Assembly (NCBI RefSeq): GCF_000003815.2
Contig: NC_049981.1
Span: 29,316,843 to 29,380,842, forward strand
DNA: 64,000 bases
Reading direction: 5' to 3'
From: Branchiostoma floridae
Taxonomy: Eukaryota; Chordata; Leptocardii; Amphioxiformes; Branchiostomatidae
Shown: positions 10,311 to 21,654 of the stretch, in pieces
Numbering within the stretch: the stretch's first letter is position 1
Layout: each line of letters opens with the position of its first letter
The notes under the pieces: model-generated
The model's database searches: none
What the model saw: only the letters and a program-made list of their open reading frames with translations
Told to the model about the DNA's origin: nothing
Translations under genes and position numbers: made by a program

Positions 10311-12539
10311 AGGCGATTGTGATTTACCTGGGTTGTAGGAAAAGTTCTTGCCACACTACTGCTTCAATAATGACGATCAACTCTGTCTGTCTGTCAAGTA
10401 TTCATCGTCGAAAAATGATAATGAAAGCTCAGCGTGGAATGTTCGAAGTCTGCTAGTTACTGATAAGCTTTCGCTGAATACACTGATGTCTTGATTCAAT
10501 GGAGTGGAAAGTATTAGGTCTGCGCACCGATTCAATTCCCCAATTAGCTGTCGCGAGAGGTAAACGTGTGGAAAAGAGAATATAAGGGAGGGATTATATA
10601 CAAAGTCATCAGAATAAACAATTTTGTCATGACTCTCTCAGTGTACAGACCTGAATGTGTAATCTTTCTCAACTTAAATCTATAATTACTTAGCAAATGA
10701 TGCAATGATTTTAATTAACAGTCAATCCATAATTGGGGTTACCAGAACCAATGAAAGCAGACTCTCGTCATTGTCCTAAACTTTTTGTCATTTTCAAAAG
10801 GCTTTCCCTTCTAATTTTTTTTACCTGTTGCCGGAAAGAGGAACATCTACTTGATATTTAAAAGCAAAAGATGTTTTATATGTACAAGTTGCCACAAGTT
10901 GCTTCTGTTTTTATCATATTCAGCGACAACTTCATTTCGCAGTACTCATAACCACAACACCTCCGGGCTTGTCTTGGATATCCTCTACATGTAAATGCAA
11001 GCCTATATCACATTAATTAGTAAACCTTTCGATATTGCTGCAAAAAGCCTTGAAGGCATGCTTAGCGTATGATACAAAAGTGAAACGAGTATGTAAGGAA
11101 TCATAATGATATACATGTAATTATCTTTAATTGTTTATGCACTGGAAGCTCTCTGGGCGCCTGTTCAGCACACGTGCACAGGGTGCAGTCCCTGTTGCTA
11201 TGGCGCTGCAAAAGTAAGTTGTAAGCATGTTAGTCTAAAAGCTGATGTAGGGTTCGGCTGGTAGCTTGTTGCACGCAATGGACGTAAGATAGAAATGCGC
11301 TGGTGCTTTACTACTAATAGGTAGAAATGTTGATAGTAGCAGTGTGGTTGACAGCTAGATGCAATCATGTATCTTGTATTCAAGTTACAAACATTCAATA
11401 TTACCGCCATGGTGGATATAAATGCAATGGCGACGGGAAAAATATTTTCGGTAGAAATCTAACGTCACACAAATTTGAGATGTAGGACAAAATTTCAGGT
11501 TAGCGAGTCATACTGTGACGGTAAATGTCAGGAGTAAAAATTCAATGTCAGACTGTCAAACTTACGATATATCTCCGCTAAACGTAGACAACTTACTCCG
11601 AGAATGTACAATAAAGGAAAACGAGAGTGGAAAAAAAGCTTGTTGCACGCTCCTACACGGCAGAGACTTCCAACTCACGTTGCGAGAAGCCGGGTCATTT
11701 CAGGCTGCTCACTTCAGAGTGACGCCGCACGTGAGTTTGAGCCTTGCTGTTCGGGTTCTCCTTAATAAGCTCATTACACATCAAACAGCTCGTGGCGTCA
11801 GACTGACGTGCATCCCGATTAGCTCTCAAATTCGTCGTCGTCTCGACAAGGTGCAGAATTTCAACTCGAGAAAGAAGTTGTGCATTAATCATAGACTACT
11901 TTCTTGAAGCTTTGTTTATCCCTGAAAGCTCAAATTGGCCTGCATGTCGCTTTTCATTGAGGTCGTGAGAGAAGAGGTAAGGGTCAGGCAAGATACATGA
12001 CAGAAGTATAGTTTACATCATTTAAAGTCCTGATAAGTCTATTCACATATCTGACACACACATGGTACAAAAAACATAATATTGAGTGCTGCATTATTCG
12101 AATCCGTTCCTTCTGGTTGTGTTTAGACACGCCCGAGCCTAAAATTACACCCACTTTTTTCCACTTGAAAAAAAAACAACTAAGGGCTTTAAGTTTCACC
12201 ATTTTCTCTCTGTCCTATGAACTTTCTAACTAAAAAAATCTACGACTCTTTCATGTCCAAGACACAAGATATAAACCGGAAATCCCGCTACGGTATCGTA
12301 CACAGTCGCTAGGAGGCCCATCGTCGCATTGACCTTTGTTTTCCTGCCTAACCACAGAGCAAATGTCATAAGGATCAATCTTCATTTAAACAGAAAATAT
12401 ACAGATAAACAGGAAATAAACAAATGCTCTGGAGGTCTTTCAAGGAGGTATGAGGTCTCAGAAGTCTTGCTCTTCTTGGTTCCATTGTTGGTGTAGCTCC
12501 TGTGTAGCTTTAAGGCCGCACTAAGCTATAGTCAATCAG
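10311..12539. other. No gene recognised
   Basis: The longest frame is 130 codons at 11515-11907 (plus); it has no domain I recognise. ATGGCGCTGCAAAA directly followed by GTAAGT at about 11200-11220 could be a tiny first coding exon, but nothing else supports it. Confidence 0.3.
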
Positions 12540-12735
12540 GTATATAAGTATCCAGATTATGTCTTCTTATCACATATGTTCTGTATATTTCATATGTTGC
12601 CACTCAAATGTTATTGTATTGTACGTGCTTGCTGGTGTTATTTTTAAGTAAGGGAGGGCAACTTGCAAAAGCTGTTCAAACCTGTTTTGCTCTCCCCATC
12701 ACTTTGTGATGTACGCAAATAAATAAATAAACAAT
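12540..12735 (+). repeat. Retroposon 3' end with AAATA tail
   Basis: GTTATTGTATTGTACGTGC, TTTTGCTCTCCCCATCACTT and GTGATGTACGC precede an AAATAAATAAATAAAC tail. This is the layout of a non-LTR retrotransposon 3' UTR. Confidence 0.5.
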
Positions 12736-13067
12736 GCTCTACAACGTTAGCATGGCAAATCATATGAAGGTTGAAATATGGCTCGAACATGTGATATTTC
12801 AACGTCAGAAACTAAATCTACCCAAGGAACAGCAGGCAGCTCTGTCCTGAAAAGAACCCGGTGGATCGATTCAAGAGCACCCCTGGAGAGGTCACAGGTT
12901 AAGTAATATCGACGGGGAATCACTGTCGTGATAACATGATCTATCGTTCTCCCCATTCAATCAACAGGTAATTATAGGAAGGTGCTAACTTTGTTCCAGC
13001 GCAATAAGAGTCTGTTCGTCCAAACTCTGTTCGTCCAGACCCTTGTGTAGGGCCTAGTGGTGCATAA

Positions 13068-13316
13068 AGGTGGACTCTGACTGCACTTGGGGCACCGGTG
13101 CGGCACTGCGGGGTTCGTAGATGACTCGACGACTTTCCAAGATAAAGGACGAATTTTCTTCCATTTGTTTTTTGTATTTTGTTCCCTTCTAATTCATACT
13201 TTCACGTATTACACACTATCTAGATTATTAAAAATCACGAAAATAACAAACCAGTGTCGCAGTGAACGAACCCCGCAGTGCCGCGCCGGTGCCCCAAGTG
13301 CAGTGGGAGTCCACCT
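13068..13316. mobile_element. 249-bp inverted-repeat element, PIF/Harbinger-type
   Basis: The ends read AGGTGGACTC(T/C), then CTGCACTTGGGGCACCGG, then GCGGCACTGCGGGGTTCGT from both sides: roughly 50 bp of imperfect terminal inverted repeat. TAA flanks both ends (13065-13067 and 13317-13319), matching the TWA target preference of PIF/Harbinger elements. No transposase. The overlapping 102- and 69-codon frames are incidental. Confidence 0.75.
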
Positions 13317-13414
13317 TAAGGTTCCCTTGCCGTTTCAGTACCAGAGCGTATTTCTGCAGGGAGAGGTTGCTAGCTCTTCCTCTTACGGTAGCTAGCTGTA
13401 GAAGTACAATTATC

Positions 13415-13510
13415 AAAGTTTGTTTGTTTGTTTATTCTTTATTTAACCAGGGTAAAAAGCATGTCGCCTGACGGCGTTTTTCAAAGCCCCCTGAGGGAAG
13501 AACCCCGAAC
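13415..13510 (+). repeat. Short dispersed repeat fragment
   Basis: TTTGTTTGTTTGTTTATTC, TTTATTTAACCAGGGTAAAA and CCTGACGGCGTTTTTCAAAG: a repeat-type segment with TTTG and TTTATT motifs. Class not assigned. Confidence 0.45.
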
Positions 13511-14404
13511 ATAAATCACACATAAAGTTCAACAAAACCAAATCAAAAGTCAATTTTCTACGTGATAAGATGAAGCAACTCTATTCCATTCCATACCAAC
13601 ATTTGAATATTTGATGCAGCATCATGCCGCGGTGACGCGAGGTCGCTGTGAAGTCTATTTTTTGTGGGTTACAATATCTAAGGAATCCTAGCGCAGCTTG
13701 ATTTTGCGCCATGTTTAACGGCTCAAGTATGAAAAGTATGAAATAATGATGTAAATGGGGAACATAGTGCAGTAGATATCAATTTCATACAGATTGCTTT
13801 TGAATATTTTCATTTTTAACGCTCTAATATTGCTTAGGTTGCCGTTTTAACGTGCTTTAGGCACCATATCAAACACAGGACCTCCATTTTCGTGAGAATG
13901 TGGGACTGCTACCAGTTGAGCTACAGGGACATCCTACAACAATGGAAAGATCTTTAATAGTGGACTCCTCATATTTTCGACCAGTCCTCTGGTTTACTTC
14001 AGGATAAAGTTGGAACTCGATTGCTCAACACGTGATTACTCAGGGTGTATGACGTGATCAACAGGTCAAAGGTAGTTGGAAGTCGGTATCGGGCCCCCGT
14101 TTTGTGTATCGACCCGCCATGCAAGCTTAGTCCTGCATTTAAACAACGGGAGCTAATTGGCCCGTTAGTATCAACCAATTGCCTTGACTTTGTGTTTATT
14201 TTTGTTTCCTATTGGACTACATGGCTGCTCAGTCCAGTTGTTCAGTCCCTGAAGGAAGATAGTGGATGCTAAATGAAACATCTTGCCGTTGCCATATCCT
14301 ATCCAGTTGCTTGATTGAGTACCTGTTACCTTGTAAAATTTATCACCTGAATGCCTAACCTTCATCGACAAGCCCCCTTTAGAAATCAATGAAGGTTGAT
14401 GGGA
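13511..14404. other. No gene recognised
   Basis: A short stretch at about 14288-14325 (CATATCCTATCCAGTTGC) matches the hammerhead-bearing repeat family. Nothing else identified. Confidence 0.35.
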
Positions 14405-14570
14405 TCGCCTGGCGTAACGACATCGTGATTGGGTCAGGACCTAGAGGTCCCGGGTTTGAATCCTGCCGTGACACTGATCTTGTGCCCTTAGAATAGACAC
14501 TTGACATGACTTTCCTCACTTCTCTCAGGAGCAAATGAGTACCTAGCTTCGGTTAAATCATAGACACTTT
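14405..14570 (+). repeat. tRNA-headed SINE copy, truncated
   Basis: CCTGGCGTAACGACATCG head, GGTCCCGGGTTTGAATCC (B box) and GACTTTCCTCACTTCTCTC body, ending after TACCTAGCTTCGG. Confidence 0.7.
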
Positions 14571-14675
14571 ATTTGGCTGGACGCTAGTATATACCAGTTA
14601 TGGTGTTCAAAGGGCCGGAAGCAAAGAAGCTGAAGTCTGCCATGTCCGATCTCTCATTGCTCTAAATTGAAAGGT

Positions 14676-14963
14676 AGGTTCACACGTGCGTATATATTCA
14701 AGACCGTATGAGGTCCGTATGGAGTTCTTATGGAGATCCCACAGATCACTGTAAGAAAATAGAAATTGGACAAATATAGATGCACATCATTCCAAAGGAG
14801 TTAGCTGGCCGAGGAGTGTGGTTTGCGACACAGCTAACACGTCTTGCATATCATCTGTCTATATTTGTCCACAACATTGTTTTTTAGCGACCCATGGAGC
14901 CTGGTAGAGGCTAAGAATTCCATACGGACCTTTTACGGACTGGAATACATACACAAGTGTGAA
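14676..14963. mobile_element. 288-bp inverted-repeat element, class unassigned
   Basis: The left end has GGTTCACACGTGCGTATA, then AGGTCCGTATGGAGTTCTTA. The right end, reversed, has GGTTCACACTTGTGTATG, then AGGTCCGTATGGAATTCTTA. Imperfect inverted termini of about 60 bp; no clear target duplication found. Confidence 0.6.
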
Positions 14964-15342
14964 CCCATCTTAAAGCTTAGAGGATCATGTGTTTCAGTTA
15001 TGAACCAAGAAAAATACAATCGGCATGCTCAATACGAAAATGTAGACATTCTTCCAGGTTCCAGGACTCCGATGACAATGTATTCAATGTATTCGGGGAT
15101 ACTTGGACACTTACCTGATTTTAATACTCTTTCTAATGACTTGACTTTATTCAGATCCACTTTTAGCTATTACAACAATGTCAAACATAATAATGCTTAA
15201 CAAATGTTAATTTTACGTCGTAGTCCTCTATGTTCCTTTAAAGTCAGTTGTAACATCATGTCGGCCAGATAGTATTACACCACATCTACAAATCGTTTAA
15301 AAGTTCCGGTAGCATGCTTGCTTTCTCTTTCTACCGGTGTGT
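14964..15342. other. No gene recognised
   Basis: The 118-codon frame ending at 15200 starts inside the preceding element, so it is not a convincing gene. Its unique C-terminal two thirds has no domain I know. Confidence 0.3.
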
Positions 15343-15385
15343 GTGTGTGTGTGTGTGTGGGGGGGGGGGGGGTGTGGGGGGGGTG
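15340..15385. repeat. Microsatellite (GT)n followed by poly-G
   Basis: About nine GT units run directly into G-tracts broken by T. The G-tracts could form quadruplex structures. Confidence 0.9.
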
Positions 15386-15629
15386 GCTTCCACTCACGCA
15401 CAGGCCCATATGTATGTGTATACTTATTTAAACATTTACTTATTATAGCGCTGTCTTATTTATCATTTTCAATATTTGTATAAGTTGAGTACAACTTGAG
15501 TCCACCGTCACTTCGTACCTTTATTTGTATTATTTCATTTTTTTGCAATAAAAAAAGTGTATTCACTGAACAAATGTCACGACGTACGCAGATTTTCTAC
15601 CACTACAGAGACCCTAATTGATGGATTGC

Positions 15630-16210
15630 AAACGTGGCGGACGTGACTCTGTGTTTATTTACGCCATCCTGGTCAGGCATCGTCCTTGGTTTGATTGCAC
15701 AGCCCAGGATTAATGTGTTCAAGTGGAATGCATAGCAATCGTCATTAGATAGATTTGCGCCATCACTAGATATATAATTATCTATATCAAATAATTGACA
15801 AAATAACAATTGCATGTTCTAATCATCGTCAGTTTTTTACATGTGAACTTATTACACAATTAGAAATATGTTGTGTTTCCTGTTTCAGTCCTGAGAAAAA
15901 TTATGGTCGGTAGGTAGGGATTATCTTTTTCTCTTGTTATTTCTTGTAGGCTGATCAAAACTCTAGTATTACATGTTACAATAAATTCTAACTGGAAGCT
16001 ATTTGACTCCACTGCCCACCCCCAAAAAGGCTAGGGTCGGCAGTTTTTTCTAGGCTAGGTAGGGGGAAACAGGAAACACGACATTTTTCCCAGGCCCTAG
16101 GATTGATGTGTTCAAGAACTAGTAGAGTGGAACTCGTTGCCGTCCTCATTAGATAGATTTGCGCCCTCACTAGATACATTTAAACAAATTTTACGTTGTG
16201 AACAGATTTT
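15630..16210 (+). pseudogene. Cluster of LINE 3' fragments, part 1
   Basis: Two pieces carry the LINE-end phrase: GATTAATGTGTTCAAG, then ATTAGATAGATTTGCGCC (15700-15765), and GATTGATGTGTTCAAG, then ATTAGATAGATTTGCGCC (16100-16160). The first keeps the GTGACTCTGTGTTTATTTAC lead. These correspond to the VFK...WNSLP-type C-terminus in broken frames. Confidence 0.6.
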
Positions 16211-16299
16211 CCGTTATTTTGAATTAAGTGTATATCATTCTTTATCATTGTCTCAGCAAGGTCGGAAACGTTTAAGTCGTTCGGTTTGATATAACCAGC

Positions 16300-16555
16300 C
16301 CCTGACACGCCGCGTGCTTACGTGGAGGGCGTGACTCTGTGTTTTTTGTTTGGGTCATCTCTAGGTAAGTTTGGGCTTCATGTTTATTTGATTGAACAAC
16401 CTAGGACTGATGTGTTAAAAAAACTCGTAGAGTGGGACTCGTTGCAATGTCATCAGATAGATTTGCGTCCTCATTGCATACATTTAACCAGAAGGTCAAC
16501 TAACGTTTTCAAAGTCCTGACAGAGGACAGCAGGGAGCAACAACGCACGTCTATG
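16300..16555 (+). pseudogene. Cluster of LINE 3' fragments, part 2
   Basis: CTGATGTGTTAAAAAAACTC, GTAGAGTGGGACTCGTTGC and AGATAGATTTGCGTCCTC are the same LINE end as in the neighbouring fragments, interrupted by frameshifts. It merges at 16556 with the dispersed repeat that is also found at 4.92 kb. Confidence 0.55.
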
Positions 16556-16885
16556 GTTATGGCTTGCCAACTATTGATGTCTAAGTCTATCATATCTGTA
16601 AAAATTGACAGATAAACGTGGCTTTATGGGTCCAAATGGCTGCAAGTTTCAAGGAGTTCTATCGGTATCAGGCTACCAGCTATAGCAAACGTTATCATCC
16701 AACACAAATGCTTTCTTCCGAAAAAAATTTCATCAGGTTGGTAGATCATAGGACATAAGAGTTATATTTTTTACACAACAGGTGAGAAAAACCCATTGTG
16801 TAAAAGAAACCTCTTATGTCCTACAAATGCTTTCTTTTTCAACGTTGTACGACAATCTGTTTATCCACATCTGTAGGTTTATGCC
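16556..16885. repeat. Dispersed repeat with an internal insertion
   Basis: Homologous by eye to 4920-5165 across both flanks, but interrupted at 16718-16823 (see the next entry). Confidence 0.6.
16718..16823. mobile_element. 106-bp insertion with long hairpin and 13-bp duplication
   Basis: Flanked by CAAATGCTTTCTT on both sides (16705-16717 and 16824-16836). The paralogous copy at 4.92-5.16 kb lacks the insert. Its right part (16749-16823) folds as TAGGACATAAGAG with CTCTTATGTCCTA, and inside that TTTTACACAA with TTGTGTAAAA. A 71-bp TA-flanked inner inverted repeat (16751-16821) could alternatively be a nested mini-element. Confidence 0.6.
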
Positions 16886-16889
16886 CCGG

Positions 16890-17500
16890 GTTAAAACAAC
16901 GGTTACGTCGTCCGGTGTAATCTAACCTGCTGCTGCCACGCCGCGTGTTTACGTGGGAGACGTGACTACAGGTGTGTTTGTGTACGTCATCCTGATGCGT
17001 CACTGGGCACATTCGGGCATCGTGCGTGCTTTTTTGATCAAGGGGGTTAATGACCTCCTTGATTTGTTTGAACAACCTCGTATTGATGAACATTAGCAGT
17101 CGTTTAACTCGTTCATCTACGAAACTGAACTTGGAACGTTGCAAAACTGAGCGCTACAGAAACAGTGCTATTCCCCACATGACCCGATTGTTGAACGATT
17201 CACGACAGTACCAAAGCCAACTGTTGTCATTTTATATGTAATCGTTAATTGTATGAACGTCGTTCTCAAACCCTGCCTCTTGAATTAGAGCAGTTTTTAT
17301 CTAGCTTGCCTTTTACCAATTCGATTAATGATAATATTTTATTCTATTGTATGCCAGATTGTATGCTGAGTTGTATATGTATGCCAAGTCTAATATCGTA
17401 TATGTAAAGAAGTCTAACGATTCAGCCCCTGGGCTGCTAGTGTTAGACTTTGAGAGTTTGTCTCAATAAAGCCATTCTCATCATCATCATCATCATCATG
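16890..17500 (+). pseudogene. LINE 3' fragment with CAT-type tail
   Basis: Within a 63-codon plus frame (17050-17241), KLNLERCKTERYRNSAIPH then MTRLLN matches the common LINE ORF2 C-terminal layout (x-TERYRNS-x-IP-x-x-x-RLLN). A 3' UTR ends GTCTCAATAAAGCCATTC followed by six or seven CAT units (about 17480-17500). The front 17000 part carries a piece of the other LINE family (CGCCGCGTGTTTACGTG). Confidence 0.65.
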
Positions 17501-18010
17501 ATGTGTCCAAAAATTAGAAAAGGGAAACTTGTTGCAATCGTCATTAGATAGATGTGTCCGGACACAGCAAGATATAATACAAAATAGAAAGCCCGATAAA
17601 AACGACTTTGGGAGTAGTCATACTGTAGCTGCCGTAAGTCTGATCTAGCTCCCAGATTGCAAAGAAGGCACCACAATTACAAGTTCTCCATATTTCCAAA
17701 CACACAACTGTCAATAGAAAGCTACATGTAAGTGAGTCGTGGGTGCCTCCTGCAAATAGGGCTTATTTTGTACGATATATTAGCGGTAAGTTCAAATTTG
17801 AAACTGACATCTTATTTGATCAAGGAGGATAACCTCCTTGGTTCGACTGAACAACCTCGGATTGATGTGTTCAAAAGCTAGTTGTAAGAGTGGAATTCGT
17901 TGCCATTGTTATTAGATAGATTTGCCGTCCTCACTACTAGATACATTTAAACAACGTTTACGCAGTTCGGTGTTGCTACCACGCCGCGTGCCAGACTTGA
18001 TTATTTATCA
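17501..18010 (+). pseudogene. LINE 3' fragments, part 3
   Basis: Fragments at 17510-17560 (GTTGCAATCGTCATTAGATA) and 17845-18000 (GATTGATGTGTTCAAAAGC, GTGGAATTCGTTGCCATTG, ACGTTTACGCAGTTCGGTG). The latter ends in the CACGCCGCGTGCCAG 3' UTR motif. Confidence 0.55.
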
Positions 18011-18119
18011 CATTTATCTACCACTGAATAGTATTTTAGGACAGAAAACGTGATAGTTGGAAAAGTTGTCATGATTTGTTTTCGAACTGTTATTTCAATA
18101 ATTGTTTAGTGGACTAATT

Positions 18120-18245
18120 TGATAGATGGGCGCTATCACATTTTTTCTCTAATAGACACAAATCTAGACCGTTTTTTATCTGTTACTAGTGAATTAATGT
18201 GATAGAGGGGTGCTATCACATTTTTCCATTAATAGACATTACTCG
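18120..18245. repeat. Short tandem duplication with palindromic GTGATAG/CTATCAC
   Basis: TTTGATAGATGGGCGCTATC and TGTGATAGAGGGGTGCTATC, each followed by ACATTTTTTC or ACATTTTTCC and TAATAGACA, about 80 bp apart. The second copy forms a hairpin, TGTGATAG with CTATCACA. Confidence 0.6.
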
Positions 18246-18269
18246 CGTGCCTGCGAAGCTAGTGTATTG

Positions 18270-18425
18270 CACCGAATGACTGCACAGAGTACAGATACAG
18301 AGGCTGGTGTGTTGCACCAAAGGGCAGATATACCAGCTACATAGATACAGATAGTGGTGTGTTACGCCGAATGGCGGTTATATCGGCTATATAGAGATAT
18401 AGATAGATAGATACTGCACAAAACT
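18270..18425 (+). repeat. LINE 3' UTR with AGATAG/ATACAG tail
   Basis: GGCTGGTGTGTTGCACC, ATATACCAGCTACATAGATA, GTGTGTTACGCCGAATGG and CGGTTATATCGGCTATATAG: two successive versions of the 3' UTR seen at 7015-7110 (minus), ending in a GATA-type tail. Confidence 0.65.
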
Positions 18426-18954
18426 CGACCGTAACTCGTCGTACAGCATCTTAAAACATTATCAAGATATTAAATTAAGATGAATTGACAGTGTGGTTAA
18501 TTGACCGATGTCAGTAACGTTAGAAACGTGGTCAACGTGTGTCTATGTTAGGTAAGCCCGACCCAGTGCGTGCCACGGTAGACATGTCCGTGCTTTTGAT
18601 GATAACCGACGTGTTTCATATCTGAAACAAACTCCCGCCTTTTGCACAGGCTCCTGGATGTTAATCAGGCCAATAAACTAGGCCACAGGTAATGGCTTGA
18701 AACAGGATGAAGTGGTGGCCGACCAGATCGTGACTTCATGCTCGCTTATCACATTTTGTAGTGTCTCTCTGATCATCGCTGAGTTAATTCGGCGACCTCA
18801 TTCTTTTCATCAACCCAGAAGATTCGATCAAGGCAATGTGGTGGCACACTTACGTTGTAGTAGAACCCAATATGATCAAAGCCACCACGTAGGTGGCAGT
18901 GTAACAGTGGGGGTCAAGCGCCGCCAAACTGACCATGCCAAAGGCTCTGAGGTT
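18426..18954. other. No gene recognised
   Basis: An 88-codon frame at 18697-18963 lacks recognisable features. Confidence 0.35.
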
Positions 18955-19180
18955 TTTGCGTAGTGGTTCGCGGCGCTGGGTTTGTGGTCTGGCGACCCGG
19001 GTTCGGCGCAGGTTCCTCGAATCCCGGGAGCCAGGATACTGTTTCTATTCCTTTCTTACGTTGGTTCCTATGCAGACCCTGTGAGTAATCGGCTAGAAGA
19101 TGTGCCACACAGGGATATCGATCTCAGAGATTCGAGGACGAATCTTGAAAAGAAGGGGGTTCTCAGTGTAGCAAGAGTGG
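18955..19180 (+). repeat. Second SINE family, tRNA-like head
   Basis: GCGTAGTGGTTCGCGGCGC (A-box region) and CGACCCGGGTTCGGCGCAGG with a CGAATCCCGGGAG duplicate. The body is AGGGATATCGATCTC and ATTCGAGGACGAATCTTG. Minus-strand copies with the same order are at 58920-59200 and 59235-59450. Confidence 0.65.
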
Positions 19181-19219
19181 GTTTGTGGTTAGGATTGTAA
19201 TAAAAAACTTCTGTCTTCG

Positions 19220-20045
19220 AATCCTTTAATAGCAGGCCGCCACAATGTGCCCCCGAGACATGGACACGACACAGATTTCCTCACTCGATTCATAAGTCAT
19301 GACTGCAACTAGGGGTGCAAAACCGGTTTTCTTATTGGACCGGTCCAGAAAAACCGGACACGAAAAAATTCGGTTGACCGGATATTGGACCTACTGGAAA
19401 ATAAACCAATTATATCAGGCATTCACATGTTCAAGTTGGGGCTTACCGGTCGAAGATAATAATAAAAGCGAAGTAGAGTCTATAGTCATTTCTACCCCAA
19501 ATTGTACAGTCAAACGTACAGAGGCAGTTAGCCTTGTAGGATTTAAAACGCCAGTTTGAGTCGAATACTCCACAAGACGGGTTTCATTGCAGCAAAATGG
19601 ACCATTGTTTTGAGTATCGTCCATTCCCAAGTTCTCACACACTGAATTAGGTCCATGTTCAGGTCCAAACCTGGACTTGATCCTCTGGACCTGGACCTGA
19701 ATTTTCTGTACCGGTACCCACCCTTACCTGACGCAAGAGACGTCCTCTCGGGTGGGGCGTAAAGCTTAAGGTCCTGTGTTTGAGGAGAGCCACACCTTGA
19801 GCACATTTGAAGATTTAAAAACAACTACACAGAAAAGAGAAGGGGTCCTTCCCAGTTTTGAGTTGGTCAAACCTTACATTCCGGTCTTGCGCAGCTTTTA
19901 CCTACGGTACAAAACTGGCTTATTGCGCTTTAAGGAGGTTTAACGTTACTTATCGAAAAGAGTAGGGGTCGATCCAGGTGTAAGTGAATCAAAGCTTACA
20001 GTTTTATCTTACGTGGCTTGTACTTCCTGTGCAAAACTTGTATGT
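19220..20045 (+). repeat. SINE copy interrupted by a hAT-type insert
   Basis: SINE body pieces lie on both sides of the insert: GACACAGATTTCCTCACTC on the left; GTCCTGTGTTTGAGGAGAGC and AGAGAAGGGGTCCTTCCCAG on the right. The 3' block is then repeated once (ACTTATCGAAAAGAGTAGGG at about 19945). The SINE is older than the insertion. Confidence 0.6.
19310..19726. mobile_element. hAT-type non-autonomous element, 417 bp, diverged copy
   Basis: Begins TAGGGGTG and ends GGTACCCACCCTTA, with internal GACCGGTCCAGAAAAACCGG, CTTACCGGTCGAAGATAAT and GGACCTGGACCTGAATTTTC. Same family as 51342-51774. Termini and flanks are more decayed and no clear 8-bp duplication remains. Confidence 0.7.
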
Positions 20046-21121
20046 TACGCTGGATACTTTTTTCTCTTCTTCGGAGATGGTCGACAACATGACGGGAAAG
20101 TACCAAAATGGGAAATTCTGTTGTGTTGTAGCTTAATGATTGTACTTGTAGAAGTGAAGCGAGATTGCCATGACTGTAGTTGTAGAAGTGAAACAAGATG
20201 GATAGTTGTAAATGTGGTACCATTTATATGGAAGTTATGAATGCTGTTGCCAACTTGCATGGTAAGGGATGCCAGTCTACCACACTAGTATCACTTTTAC
20301 TACATTAGTTCACTTCTTGAATACAGGAATAAATGTATGACTTGACTTGCTTTGCTACCCTGTTTTATAACTTCAAGTCTTATTACAACGTTTATGCGGT
20401 CTATTTTGAAAATTTAGCCATCTTGTTTTTTTATACCCATCTTGTTTTTTTTCACCTTATCTCATTATTTTTGCATTCTGCGGAAGATGTCATTCATGAT
20501 TATATTTACTTGCAGTTGCAACTCTTCTAACAGGCAGTCAATGACATGGACCATCTTTCTAGTTACGGGGTTCCCATCCATTTTTACCACTAAATTTGTT
20601 TTCATTCGTCTTCCATAAGAATCCAGTCATAAGAATTTTTCGATCGGTGAACATCAAATATCACACGCCACAAATTAACCCCCTACCGCTTATTCTCTGA
20701 TCGCTTATGGTGATTTACGTCATACATCCTGCCATTCCTTCCGTTACCCGAAGTCCTGCCTCCAGATTTTAATTAGTGAAACACGTCGAACGCACGAATC
20801 GTCCTTGTGTACTGATATATTTCAACAATGAATCCCTAAATGAAGCCCAAGGAAATATACACCCACCTTAAATTTCAGAAAGTGTACAGGCGTGCGTAGT
20901 TAACGTTACTCTTTTTGATACCGGCCTACAAAAGGAGGAACAGTCGCCGTCTAGAAACGCCGGGAGTTGGTAACAAGGGACGTTCATTCATTGCAATCCT
21001 CGGTTCTGTTAGGATTATTGACAGGAACATAAAGTTAATTCTTTGCTTGAGGTTTGAGTCTTCTTATATGTTCACCTGTAGTCAGAGGTAGCCTCCATAA
21101 GGATAATAATGGTTTATATTA
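20046..21121. other. No gene recognised
   Basis: T-rich stretches at 20400-20480. No exon with convincing splice sites and homology found. Specifically no upstream aminopeptidase B exons were spotted. Confidence 0.4.
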
Positions 21122-21509
21122 GGCCACACCAATTTAATTTGTTGGTTCTCGGATTTCCCAACCCATTTTTTTCCGATTTGCAAAAAAAAAAAAATTTATT
21201 CCCAAGAAAAATAATATAGTTTTTGCTATTGCAGACCTTTAAAAAAACCCATTCCAGGAGCACATATTGCTGATAAACCAATCAGAGCGCTTATTTGCAG
21301 TCACATGATCAGAACAGTGGTATAAAATCAAAGGAAGAGATTCGTTGGATAAATCATGCTATGAAAAAATGAAAACTGGACTACTTTACCTTGTTTCTTT
21401 GTGTTAAATAAGTTCACCACAGATTTTTTGCATTTTTTTTTTTTTCGACCAACCGCCCCAATATTTTTCAGAAAAAATCCGAGAACCAAGAAATTAAATT
21501 GGTGTGGCC
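21122..21509. mobile_element. 388-bp inverted-repeat element, TWA-type target
   Basis: The ends are GGCCACACCAATTTAATTT, then TTGGTTCTCGGATTT from both sides (one mismatch in the first 35). They are flanked by TTA at 21119-21121 and 21510-21512. The interior is AT-rich with A and T runs. Compatible with PIF/Harbinger-like mobilisation; inference. Confidence 0.75.
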
Positions 21510-21654
21510 TTACCGGCGATAAAAAAAAAATACAACCATTAGCTCGTTCATAGGTACCTATAGGTTGATTCATCTTAAAAGACAAATGTATATTCTTGTG
21601 ATTTGTTAGTATAAAGTAATAGAATAACAGGTCATCCGTGAATAGTTTCATGTG

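Noticed and set aside
11515-11907. 130-codon plus-strand frame
   Set aside because: No domain, signal, or splice context; a competing frame is open on the other strand. Could be chance.
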